From: Candidatus Nomurabacteria bacterium
Lineage (GTDB): Bacteria; Patescibacteriota; Minisyncoccia; Phycocordibacterales; UBA9973
Length of the DNA: 9,233 bases
Assembly (NCBI GenBank): GCA_023267415.1
Contig: JAHFNM010000031.1
Location: 1-9,233, forward strand
Direction of reading: 5' to 3'
Every line of letters starts with the position of its first letter. Positions within the stretch are counted from its first letter, which is position 1. Shown here piece after piece: positions 1 to 6,501 of this stretch. The translations under genes were made by a program, and so were the position numbers. Below the pieces are notes generated by a model. That model was not told the DNA's origin. It saw nothing but the letters and a program-made list of their open reading frames with translations, and made no database searches.

Positions 1-11
1 GTATTTATTAG

Positions 12-746
12 TTATCCTGCAATCGCCGAAATAGTGTTTTGAATGACATGCGCCAAACCGGAAGCGCCGAGCACAATCGCTGCACCGATGAGTGTGTACA
101 TGAGCGCCTTCTTCGCATCTCCGAGCTTTTCTATATTGCCTCGCGAAATTACAAAGAGGAATCCGGAATAGAGCAGCATGATGACGACAACCGGGAACAA
201 TAAATCAACGATGGCATTCAATACGTTTGCCACAAATCCAGGCAAGTCTGTACTCGAGGTGCCAAGCGGATTCTTGACCGCGAATTGAATGCTGATGTCT
301 TGGGCTCCGCCATTCACGTCACCTGACGTTGTTTTCGTGGCACCGCCATCACCACTTGTTGTTACCACAGGTTTTGGAGTGATCGTTCCCGTGATCGCAT
401 ATGCTCCGGTACCTACATTGTTCACCGCGGCCACTTTGAAGGAATACGTTGATCCGTTCTTCAGTCCGTTGATCGTGTGCGAAGTGCTCGTATTGAACGA
501 CATAGCCTGATCCTGTAGCCCGGGAGAGACGATGACTATATTATAGGCAACGATCGGCGAGCCTCCATCTGAAGAAGGAGCGGAATAGGTAATCGTGGCC
601 AATCCATCCCCTGCTGCAGCAGAAACATTCTGCGGAGCGCTGGGCGCAGTCGCTGCAAAAGCAAACACTGGTCCAGTAAGCAATCCGAGCCCGAGTAAAA
701 AACCGGCAAGGCGATTGTTCGGCTTTGGTAGTGAGAAAAATGTCAT
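12..746 (-). CDS. Fn3 domain protein with T4SS-pilin-like C-terminus
   Basis: A 244-residue predicted surface protein. Residues 1-31 form a signal peptide (hydrophobic LAGFLLGLGLL, likely cleavage after AFA). Residues about 34-125 are a recognisable fibronectin type III domain, with the typical SAPQNV start, SPIVAYNI strand and GSTYSFKVAAVN strand. A Gly/Ser/Thr-rich linker follows at about 126-165. The tail has two hydrophobic helices at about 172-198 and 212-233, joined by a short charged loop (SRGNIEKLGDAKK). This matches the TrbC/VirB2-like T4SS pilin fold common in Patescibacteria. I chose the ATG at 746 because the 42 residues of the longer open frame would overlap the upstream gene and hide the signal peptide. 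An extended -10 lies 6 nt before this ATG. It is the last gene of the minus-strand cluster, 17 nt after its paralogue. A structural or adhesive role is inferred, and no pilus assembly genes are in view. Confidence 0.8.
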   Translation of the reverse strand: MTFFSLPKPNNRLAGFLLGLGLLTGPVFAFAATAPSAPQNVSAAAGDGLATITYSAPSSDGGSPIVAYNIVIVSPGLQDQAMSFNTSTSHTINGLKNGSTYSFKVAAVNNVGTGAYAITGTITPKPVVTTSGDGGATKTTSGDVNGGAQDISIQFAVKNPLGTSSTDLPGFVANVLNAIVDLLFPVVVIMLLYSGFLFVISRGNIEKLGDAKKALMYTLIGAAIVLGASGLAHVIQNTISAIAG

Positions 747-781
747 ACAGCTAGTATAGCAAGTTAGTAAAAGACTGGGAA
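747..781 (-). promoter_or_regulatory. Extended -10 promoter, apparently leaderless, for the 746 gene
   Basis: On the minus strand, TGC (761-759) precedes TATACT (758-753), followed by AGCTGT (752-747) and then the ATG at 746. Six bases between the hexamer and the ATG put the expected +1 on the A of the start codon. A poor -35 match, TTCCCA, lies at 781-776 with a 17-nt spacer. There is no Shine-Dalgarno sequence. The element sits in the 17-nt gap and the end of the upstream gene, so the 746 gene can be expressed apart from the rest of the cluster. Promoter assignment is by motif only. Confidence 0.6.
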
Positions 782-1897
782 CACAGTCGTGTCGACACCG
801 AGCGCCACCAATAATGACTTGACCAAGAGCCACGCACCCATGGCAATTACCAACCCAATGACCACTTTCCATATCATGCCTTTGGCCTTGGAAATGTTTT
901 CAGTCGCTCCACCCGCGGTCAGGATCAGGATTCCGGCATAGAGAATGACACACACGGCGATGATCGGCGCAACGAGAAAAATCAGGAAATTGATGATGCG
1001 ATTGATGAGCGCCATTGCTTCCGGAAATCCGCAAGCTTGCCTTCCTTGCGCAGTGAGTGGTCCTCCAGTGCCGCAACCTACGAGTGCGCCGTCATTATAT
1101 GAAGAAGAAATTGCCGTGCTGCCGCTCGCATTGAGTCCGGTAATGTCCGAACCTACGATCGTGGGAATAGTACCCGTTGGCGCCACCACGGTTGGGAGTG
1201 TGACAAAGCTCATGACCGCCGTGTAGTACACCTGCGTGCCAGGCTTTTGATAACTGTCACCCACAAGCTGATAGTAGTAATTGGTATTTTCTTTGAGACC
1301 GGAGAGCGAAGCGGAATATATCCCGTTTGAAAGTGTCATGGAAACAGGCGTGCCGAGATTGCCAAATTGTGTACTGTAAATGATAGCCGGATTTTTTGCG
1401 CCTTCGGAGATCGTGGCCTGGATCGTCGCACTCTTATCGTCGAGCTTCGACACATAGAGCTTGGCATCGACAGCGGGAGTAACAAATGAATTCACTGCGC
1501 TGAGTCGAGTCGTGTCGTTGCCGGTAGCAACGGCGAGAAAATGATAGGTATACGCAGGAGAGAGTCCGGTGAGCTGATATGAAAATGTGCCATCGCTCTG
1601 CACTTGTGGAGAGAATTTGTCGGTAAACGTTCCCGTGAGCTTCGTGTCGACAAGAATGTCGAACGAAGGAGTGCTGCGCTGAGCCTTACCGGTGATCGTA
1701 GCCTTGGTTTGGGTGACATTGGCCGCTTGAAGCGATAGCAATGCTCCAGCCCCCATGCTTCGGCTAAACTGAGGTGGGATACTGTTGTTGTACAGATAGG
1801 TATCCTGTTGTGCCTGTACGACAGAGAAAAAACATGCAACCGAAATTACAAAACTGAAAGCAAATACCGAATATATTTTTACGTTTTTCATTTTCAT
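764..1897 (-). CDS. Double Fn3-like protein with T4SS-pilin-like C-terminus
   Basis: A 377-residue predicted envelope protein. Residues 1-29 are a signal peptide (cleavage likely after VQA). Two Fn3-like beta-sandwich repeats follow at about 52-140 and 142-234. Each ends with the same pattern, a GLSPAYTYHF or GLKENTNYYY strand and then SFVT. A Gly/Ser/Thr-rich linker (235-270) leads to a segment with Cys275 and Cys289. Two membrane helices (about 298-328 and 341-366) are joined by GGATENISKAKG, typical of TrbC/VirB2-like T4SS pilin domains of Patescibacteria. It is a larger relative of the downstream 746 gene with the same architecture. It starts 11 nt after the solute-binding protein gene. 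A second ATG lies two codons in (Met3, at 1891), so the exact start is uncertain. Only a weak AGAGA precedes the start. A surface adhesin or pilus-like role is inferred. Confidence 0.8.
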   Translation of the reverse strand: MKMKNVKIYSVFAFSFVISVACFFSVVQAQQDTYLYNNSIPPQFSRSMGAGALLSLQAANVTQTKATITGKAQRSTPSFDILVDTKLTGTFTDKFSPQVQSDGTFSYQLTGLSPAYTYHFLAVATGNDTTRLSAVNSFVTPAVDAKLYVSKLDDKSATIQATISEGAKNPAIIYSTQFGNLGTPVSMTLSNGIYSASLSGLKENTNYYYQLVGDSYQKPGTQVYYTAVMSFVTLPTVVAPTGTIPTIVGSDITGLNASGSTAISSSYNDGALVGCGTGGPLTAQGRQACGFPEAMALINRIINFLIFLVAPIIAVCVILYAGILILTAGGATENISKAKGMIWKVVIGLVIAMGAWLLVKSLLVALGVDTTVFPVFY

Positions 1898-1908
1898 TTT
1901 TCTCTGTA

Positions 1909-3225
1909 TTACTGTCCCCCTAATGAGCCGAGCTCAGTGGCCGCCTTCGCCAAAGCCTGATCGGTGGAGAGTGCCGACGAATTGATATTGCTGATGAGAT
2001 TGCTGAAGATCTGGTTTGATGCAATCGGATTCGGGTCGAGCCACGAACGTTGGATAAGCGTGGCATCGTAGAGGAATCCAAGATACGGATCGGACACTGG
2101 CTTGACCGCAAGCACATCACGGCGCACCGGCATGAGTGCGGCACTGGTTTCAAGATCGGTCGCAAGAGCCGACTGTGCTTGGGCTCCGGAGAGGATCGTG
2201 GTCGCCGTGTATGAGAGCAGCTGATTTGGCGCAGACTTTGGAATCGCAAATCCATAGATCGATCCAGTGGTCAGCGGCGTACCTCCTTGTGCCTGAGGTG
2301 GAAGCGCAATACCAAAATTCAAGTTTGGATTCTGTGCGCGAATGATCGGCAACTCACTTGCCGTGCCAAAATAGTATGCGAGCTTGCTTTGAATGAATGA
2401 GTCGCGATCAGCGCTCTGTCCCCCGTTCCATGAGTAGACCGGCTTGAGCGGATTAGAAAATGCCATGAAGAAATCGGTCGCGGCGATCGCGGCATTATTC
2501 TTTGGTCCTCCAGCGACCGGTCCAAAGTCCACGGTCAGTGAGCCGTTGGTCGTGGTGACAAACGAACTTCCGCTTTCCATAAAGAGAAGCGCCAAAATAT
2601 CTTTCGGATGCACGATATTCTTGAACGTTCCCATCGCAGTCGCCGCGCTGGTGATTGTGAGATCGCTCGTCTTCTTTGTGAGCTTTGAGACAGTATCGGT
2701 GAACACAGTCCAGTCAGCCGGAGGCTGTGCAATGCCTGCGCCTTGGAGCAAGTCGCGATTGTAGTACATGACGAGCGGATCGGCAGCCCATGGAACGGCA
2801 AGCGTGCCGTCGGAAACAGTGAAAATATTTGCCGCACTGACAAACGTGGTTTGAAACGTCTGCGCAGGAAGTGATGCGAATGGAATGTGCGTCAGTTTGT
2901 TTTGAAAACGCCAAACGAGATTGTTCGGCAGAAGAACGAGGTCGGGCGGAGATCCGGCTGCGATCGATTCGACAAGCGTGGAGTCGAATGTAGCAGCATC
3001 TTTTTGCGTGTAGGTAATATGAATGTCGGCGTTATGCACGTTGAAGTCGGTCACAAAAGAGGACATGGCGCGACTGTCCACAGTACCCCAGATATTGACC
3101 GTACCGGAAACCGTCGCCGAGCTTCCCGACGACCCGCCGATGTTGATGATGCCGGCAAAAACGAGCAGCCCAAAGACAGCTGCTGCAATAAACACTCCGA
3201 TGAAGATAAGTTTGAAATTACTCAT
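1909..3225 (-). CDS. Membrane-anchored extracellular solute-binding protein
   Basis: A 438-residue protein resembling family-1 (MalE/UgpB-type) ABC solute-binding proteins, which are usually 400-450 residues. Residues 5-27 form one hydrophobic helix after MSNFK. No lipobox cysteine is present, so it is probably held by an uncleaved N-terminal anchor. The mature part starts with GTVNIWGTVD, followed by SIAAGSPPDLVLLP (88-100). The family's signature region at 142-175 includes VPWAADPLVMYYNRDLL, and a C-terminal GSIYGFAIPKSA segment is present. Sugar is the usual ligand in the family, but the substrate cannot be read from sequence. No permease or ATPase gene is in view. The ATG directly follows the TAA of the methyltransferase gene. 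AGCAGGA just upstream is the best Shine-Dalgarno-like sequence in the window, suggesting coupled translation. Confidence 0.85.
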   Translation of the reverse strand: MSNFKLIFIGVFIAAAVFGLLVFAGIINIGGSSGSSATVSGTVNIWGTVDSRAMSSFVTDFNVHNADIHITYTQKDAATFDSTLVESIAAGSPPDLVLLPNNLVWRFQNKLTHIPFASLPAQTFQTTFVSAANIFTVSDGTLAVPWAADPLVMYYNRDLLQGAGIAQPPADWTVFTDTVSKLTKKTSDLTITSAATAMGTFKNIVHPKDILALLFMESGSSFVTTTNGSLTVDFGPVAGGPKNNAAIAATDFFMAFSNPLKPVYSWNGGQSADRDSFIQSKLAYYFGTASELPIIRAQNPNLNFGIALPPQAQGGTPLTTGSIYGFAIPKSAPNQLLSYTATTILSGAQAQSALATDLETSAALMPVRRDVLAVKPVSDPYLGFLYDATLIQRSWLDPNPIASNQIFSNLISNINSSALSTDQALAKAATELGSLGGQ

Positions 3226-3750
3226 TTAATTCCTGCTCAATATCATACCATAATGGTATTCACCCGCATCGATGTCGCGTTCTTTTTCGAATCCGTGCCG
3301 TCCAAAGATCGAGAGTGCGACTTCCGGAGAGAGCTTATGCTTGGCGTGAGGACCGCCTTGCGAGCCCTCGTTCCATTCAATAATGACAATCTTCCCTCCT
3401 GGACGAAGTATGCGGGCAGCTTCTTCCGCAAATGCGTTGCGGTCGTCAATATGACAGAGAATATTTGCGGCGATCGCGCGGTCGAGCGTCGCGTCCGCAA
3501 GCGGTATTCCGCGCGGACGCGACGCATCGCCCCAGATCGGATGAATATTTGTGTGTCCGCGGAATTTTGCTTCCGCAACAAGACGGGAAAGCATTTCTTT
3601 TTCAATGTCGACGGCGTAGAGCCGGCCGCCTTCTAGGCGGCCGGCCGCTGCCAACGCAAAATGTCCTCCACCCACACCCAAATCGGCCACGTCTTGGGTG
3701 CCGTACACACCGAACTGTTTGAGAACATGATTCGGATCGAGAAAACTCAT
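3226..3750 (-). CDS. Class I SAM-dependent methyltransferase
   Basis: A 174-residue cytoplasmic enzyme with a Rossmann-fold methyltransferase core (Methyltransf_11/UbiE-like). Motif I is DLGVGGG at residues 23-29. The ribose-binding acidic residue lies in AVDIE (Asp48, Glu50), and Asp75 in the GDAS turn fits the adenine-contacting position. ANILCHIDD (95-103) matches motif II/post-II, and LRPGGKIVIIEW (115-126) the following strand. The protein is short, with no added substrate domain, so the methyl acceptor is unknown. It is the first gene of the minus-strand cluster and its stop codon abuts the next ATG. An apparently leaderless promoter lies directly upstream. A perfect GC-rich inverted repeat sits inside the gene at 3621-3645. 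Family assignment is strong, substrate unknown. Confidence 0.88.
   Translation of the reverse strand: MSFLDPNHVLKQFGVYGTQDVADLGVGGGHFALAAAGRLEGGRLYAVDIEKEMLSRLVAEAKFRGHTNIHPIWGDASRPRGIPLADATLDRAIAANILCHIDDRNAFAEEAARILRPGGKIVIIEWNEGSQGGPHAKHKLSPEVALSIFGRHGFEKERDIDAGEYHYGMILSRN
3621..3645. repeat. Perfect GC-rich inverted repeat within the methyltransferase gene
   Basis: GCCGGCCGCC at 3621-3630 is the exact reverse complement of 3636-3645, with TTCTA between. The outer loop bases can also pair, giving an 11-bp stem and a 3-nt loop. It encodes residues about 36-43 (GRLEGGRL) between motif I and the AVDIE strand. It resembles an intrinsic terminator stem but has no U-tract. Confidence 0.8.
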
Positions 3751-3784
3751 ACAAATAGTATATCAAATCCCCGCGCGCTGTCAT
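3751..3784 (-). promoter_or_regulatory. Promoter of the minus-strand cluster, apparently leaderless
   Basis: On the minus strand, ATGACA (3784-3779, five of six to TTGACA) is followed by a 16-nt spacer ending in TGA and then TATACT (3762-3757). Six bases, ATTTGT, separate the hexamer from the ATG at 3750. The expected +1 falls on the start codon, and there is no Shine-Dalgarno sequence. It is divergent from the 3836 promoter. Together the two occupy the 149-nt gap 3751-3899, where I see nothing else. Confidence 0.65.
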
Positions 3785-3835
3785 ACAAGGACCGGTACAA
3801 ATTCGCCCTTATTTCCCAAGCATTACGACAGACTA

Positions 3836-3864
3836 TTGACTTATATGCAACTATGTAGTAATAT
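3836..3864 (+). promoter_or_regulatory. Sigma-70-type promoter for the 3900 gene
   Basis: TTGACT at 3836-3841 and TAATAT at 3859-3864 are separated by 17 nt, close to the consensus for a housekeeping sigma factor. The predicted start near 3871 leaves a 5' leader of about 29 nt that is A-rich and has no clear Shine-Dalgarno sequence before the ATG at 3900. Confidence 0.7.
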
Positions 3865-3899
3865 ACAAACGAACTCACAAAACTTGAAAATCAAAGAAT

Positions 3900-5183
3900 A
3901 TGAAAAAGATCATCATGATGATTGCCTTTTTGGCGACTACGGTTACCACTCTCCATGCAAAATGGACAGTACGCATTGGAAATGGATTATCATTCCAGAT
4001 AACCCAGGATTCAATAGCCAACAATGAACGCAAGTACAACATCGTACTTGTTGACGCGTTTGCAAAACCTGCGCCAATCGCAACCAGTGCGGTAAAAAAC
4101 GACGGAGTAAAACTTCTCGACAACCGCTGCAAGACTATCAATTCCGGATCGATCGGATACAAAAGCACTGAGAAAGATTCATTCGACACTCTCACAGTGA
4201 CGCAAGCAATGAATGTCATGGACTCGACCCAAACGGGCGTGCCGACAAGCATAGCGATCGTTCCTGACGGAACGAAGATCCATCACGGAAACAAGAAAAG
4301 CAGGCATCGCGCCACAGCTTCAGTTCCTCCGACAACAAAATCTGAGAAAACTGCATCGCATTATCCAACTCACTTCAAAATGAATTCGGATAAGAACGTG
4401 GTACAAGCGCCTGTTGCCAAAGCGCGCACAAAGACAATCGCCAAAGGTGATCAAAAGCCAGCACCCAAAGTAGTTGCAAACGCAAAGAAGGGAAAAAAGC
4501 ATTCTGCCAAAAAACAGAACACTTCGACTTCTATTACAGTAGCAATACCTGTGCCGGCCGCAGACGAGCCTATCGCGTATCAGTCATCAACAGTCGTTGT
4601 CGAAAAAAGATCCGCAAAGGATACCAATTCGACTTCGACCAAGATTGATACGACAACTATTGTAAAGACCGGTGGTGGAAACACCATGACCGGTTCAGGC
4701 AATAATGGCGTTGCGCTAAACGGAGTTACTGTTGGCGGGAACATAACCATCAACTACAACACTCCGCCAACAAGCACTTCCGATCAGCCAACCGCCGCAA
4801 ACAATCCGGCAAAGAAGAAAGAGTTCAGCATCGTAACGACGAGAAGGTTCCGGAGATTTTGCAATTCGCATTATTCCAGAGACCCTATTGCTTTTACATA
4901 CATCGTCTTTGAAAAAGAAGACGACGGGCCCCCGGCCCCTGACCTCTATCTCTGCGAACCCAAAGAAGGAGTGGCTGAGGCTAATTACCTCTTAGCTCAC
5001 CCTTGGGAAATACCGAAGGAAGGCATCACAGTGGTAAACCACCGCTGGGGAGCAATGATCTTCAGCTACAACAAAGATGGCACGACCTTAAAAGTCGACT
5101 TCCGAAGACGAAGATTTGTCTTTTCGAACGACGAAGGTCCCACAACCGTATACTTCCCAGCAGCAAATGGGAATCCGGCATAA
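3900..5183 (+). CDS. Secreted protein of unknown function with basic low-complexity middle
   Basis: A 427-residue protein I do not recognise. Residues 1-20 form a clear signal peptide (MKK, hydrophobic MMIAFLATT, cleavage after LHA). Residues 21-123 could be a small folded domain (KWTVRIGNGLSFQI onward). Residues about 124-310 are low-complexity, rich in Lys, Ala, Thr, Ser and Pro, with basic runs such as NAKKGKKHSAKK and a Gly/Asn-rich stretch (GGGNTMTGSGNNG, then GVTVGGNITINYN). The C-terminal part (about 311-427) again looks folded, with basic runs TTRRFRRF and FRRRRF and aromatic strands. Cysteines are at 77, 321 and 352. No membrane segment follows the signal peptide, so it is likely exported. 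The strongly basic middle could bind an acidic polymer or the cell surface, but that is speculation. It has its own promoter and terminator, so it is probably monocistronic. Confidence 0.75.
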   Translation: MKKIIMMIAFLATTVTTLHAKWTVRIGNGLSFQITQDSIANNERKYNIVLVDAFAKPAPIATSAVKNDGVKLLDNRCKTINSGSIGYKSTEKDSFDTLTVTQAMNVMDSTQTGVPTSIAIVPDGTKIHHGNKKSRHRATASVPPTTKSEKTASHYPTHFKMNSDKNVVQAPVAKARTKTIAKGDQKPAPKVVANAKKGKKHSAKKQNTSTSITVAIPVPAADEPIAYQSSTVVVEKRSAKDTNSTSTKIDTTTIVKTGGGNTMTGSGNNGVALNGVTVGGNITINYNTPPTSTSDQPTAANNPAKKKEFSIVTTRRFRRFCNSHYSRDPIAFTYIVFEKEDDGPPAPDLYLCEPKEGVAEANYLLAHPWEIPKEGITVVNHRWGAMIFSYNKDGTTLKVDFRRRRFVFSNDEGPTTVYFPAANGNPA

Positions 5184-5213
5184 CAAAAGCAGTCACGACA
5201 TTTAGAAATACCC

Positions 5214-5252
5214 AGCCCAAGCAGTTAAAACTGTTTGGGCTTTTTTATTTTT
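5214..5252 (+). terminator. Intrinsic terminator after the 3900 gene
   Basis: A 12-bp stem (AGCCCAAGCAGT with ACTGTTTGGGCT, one G-U pair) around a TAAA loop spans 5214-5241. A T-rich tract, TTTTTTATTTTT, follows at 5241-5252. It lies 30 nt past the stop codon. Confidence 0.88.
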
Positions 5253-5271
5253 CCTTAAACATACAACGCCA

Positions 5272-5286
5272 TGCTACTATCATCAC
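5272..5286 (+). promoter_or_regulatory. Extended -10 promoter, apparently leaderless, for the ATP-grasp gene
   Basis: TG at 5272-5273, one base, then TACTAT at 5275-5280. CATCAC (5281-5286) separates this from the ATG at 5287. The 6-nt distance puts the predicted +1 on the start codon, as for the 746 and 3750 genes. The hexamer matches TATAAT at only four of six positions, and no -35 is evident next to the preceding terminator T-tract, so this is the weakest of the three. Confidence 0.5.
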
Positions 5287-6456
5287 ATGCACAAACAGAC
5301 GTATCGGATCTTGATCACGGAATTCGCCGAATATGATGCCGCCGCCGAGATCCCCTATCTCTTTAAAAAAGCCGGGTGCACCGTCGATGTGTTCTGCAAA
5401 AAAACTTCCTGGCTGCGAAAGAACAGCCACGTCGACAAGTGGATAGAGTCCGGATCGGGCGAAGAGAATTATATCGAAGGACTCATTGCACTTGCTTCCC
5501 GAGAAGACTACGACGGGATCATAATTGTCGACGATCCCGCTGACCGCATCATGAACAAGGCGATCACCGATCCGGAATTATTCGCCAAGATACTGCCACT
5601 TAGCAGGATAGAAAACAGGGCCCTGCTTGGATCAAAGCGAGGCCTCTCCGAGTTATGCACGAAGTATAACGTCCTCACTCCCCCGTTTACAGTATACGAA
5701 AATGGATTTGATATCGCTTCGCTTGCAACAACCGTACCATATCCCCTCGTGATGAAGATCGACGAGAGCGCTGCTGGGGGCGGAGTATTTTTGTGCAAGA
5801 ACGAAGCCGAAGTCGCCGCCAAGCTTGCTCAGCTCTCTCCGACAGAAAAACAAAATCTGCTCTTCCAACAATACATCCCGGGAGGAATCGTTTCCGTTGA
5901 AGCACTCTTTGGCAATGGATCGCTTCTCGCCTATGCATACTCGACTGTCACCAAGACCGTCGTCTCCGAATTCGATATCTCAGTCGACCGACTATATTCG
6001 GAATGTCCGAAGATCGAACCAGCGCTGCAATCCATGGGCGAAGCATTCGGCATCAACGGATTTGCGAGTATCACTTGCATGCGGGACGAAGCGACCGGCC
6101 GGCATTATTTCATTGAAGCTGATCTTCGCCCGCACGGATGGTTCCGGGCCGACATCGCCGCCGGAGTGGATTTTTCACTTGCCATACGCGACTGGCTTGA
6201 TGGCACGCCTGCACTCTATCGCCCAAAGATCGCAAAGCCATTTGTCATGCGCAATTTTTCCAGAGACATCCGAAGCTGCGGCATTCACAAGGACCCAATC
6301 GGCATCCTGAAATGGTGCTTCAATATCGACCATCGTTGGCGTGACATTCCAACATACGACCCAAAGATGCTCGGCGCGACGTTTTCCTACCTCTCTGGAG
6401 TCTATGCCCGCGGCATCTATAAAAGGGCTAAAAAGCTCGTTAAAAACATCATTTGA
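5287..6456 (+). CDS. ATP-grasp domain protein (ligase-like, substrate unknown)
   Basis: A 389-residue cytoplasmic enzyme with ATP-grasp architecture. The N-terminal Rossmann-like pre-ATP-grasp domain covers about 6-110 (YRILITEF strand). The ATP-binding region has LLGSKRGL (113-120, Lys117), PLVMKID (153-159, Lys157 as likely phosphate-binding lysine) and a Gly-rich loop SAAGGGVF (161-168). LFQQYIPGG (192-200) matches the segment that contacts adenine. The metal-binding end reads FIEADLRPHGW (276-286). The usual E-x-N-x-R is therefore E-A-D-L-R (Glu277, Asp279, Arg281), with Asp replacing Asn. It resembles the carbamoyl-phosphate synthase large subunit and amino acid ligase branches. Such enzymes join a carboxylate to an amine or thiol through an acyl-phosphate. 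The C-terminus is basic (YKRAKKLVKN). It ends in TGA. Neighbours give no clue to its pathway. Confidence 0.8.
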   Translation: MHKQTYRILITEFAEYDAAAEIPYLFKKAGCTVDVFCKKTSWLRKNSHVDKWIESGSGEENYIEGLIALASREDYDGIIIVDDPADRIMNKAITDPELFAKILPLSRIENRALLGSKRGLSELCTKYNVLTPPFTVYENGFDIASLATTVPYPLVMKIDESAAGGGVFLCKNEAEVAAKLAQLSPTEKQNLLFQQYIPGGIVSVEALFGNGSLLAYAYSTVTKTVVSEFDISVDRLYSECPKIEPALQSMGEAFGINGFASITCMRDEATGRHYFIEADLRPHGWFRADIAAGVDFSLAIRDWLDGTPALYRPKIAKPFVMRNFSRDIRSCGIHKDPIGILKWCFNIDHRWRDIPTYDPKMLGATFSYLSGVYARGIYKRAKKLVKNII

Positions 6457-6481
6457 CTTTTGATTTTATATATGCTATAAT
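6453..6481 (+). promoter_or_regulatory. Near-consensus sigma-70-type promoter for the small lipoprotein gene
   Basis: TTGACT at 6453-6458, a 17-nt spacer ending in TGC, and TATAAT at 6476-6481. This is both a near-perfect -35/-10 pair and an extended -10, the strongest-looking promoter in the window. The -35 overlaps the TGA stop of the ATP-grasp gene (6454-6456). The predicted start near 6488 leaves a leader of about 14 nt with no Shine-Dalgarno sequence before the ATG at 6502. Confidence 0.8.
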
Positions 6482-6501
6482 ATACGCAAATAACACTGTG
6501 T

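Noticed and set aside
747..872. A 42-residue N-terminal extension of the last Fn3-pilin gene, starting at 872
   Set aside because: It overlaps the 3' end of the upstream gene in another frame, is Cys/His-rich and unlike the rest, and would bury the clear signal peptide that starts at the ATG at 746.
2887..3636. A 249-residue plus-strand open frame
   Set aside because: It lies opposite the methyltransferase and the solute-binding protein, which both have clear family motifs. Its translation is Arg/Cys-rich with no domain, typical of an antisense shadow.
3621..3645. The GC palindrome as a palindromic element inserted in frame (as known in Rickettsia)
   Set aside because: From memory of the family, the distance between motif I and the AVDIE strand is normal for UbiE-like methyltransferases, so there is no sign of inserted residues. 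It is kept only as a low-interest hairpin.
6454..6456. Possible use of genetic code 25 (TGA as glycine), as in some Patescibacteria
   Set aside because: TGA ends the ATP-grasp gene at a sensible C-terminus, and all other genes are intact without in-frame TGA. Reading through would add only eight residues, so this is not absolute proof.
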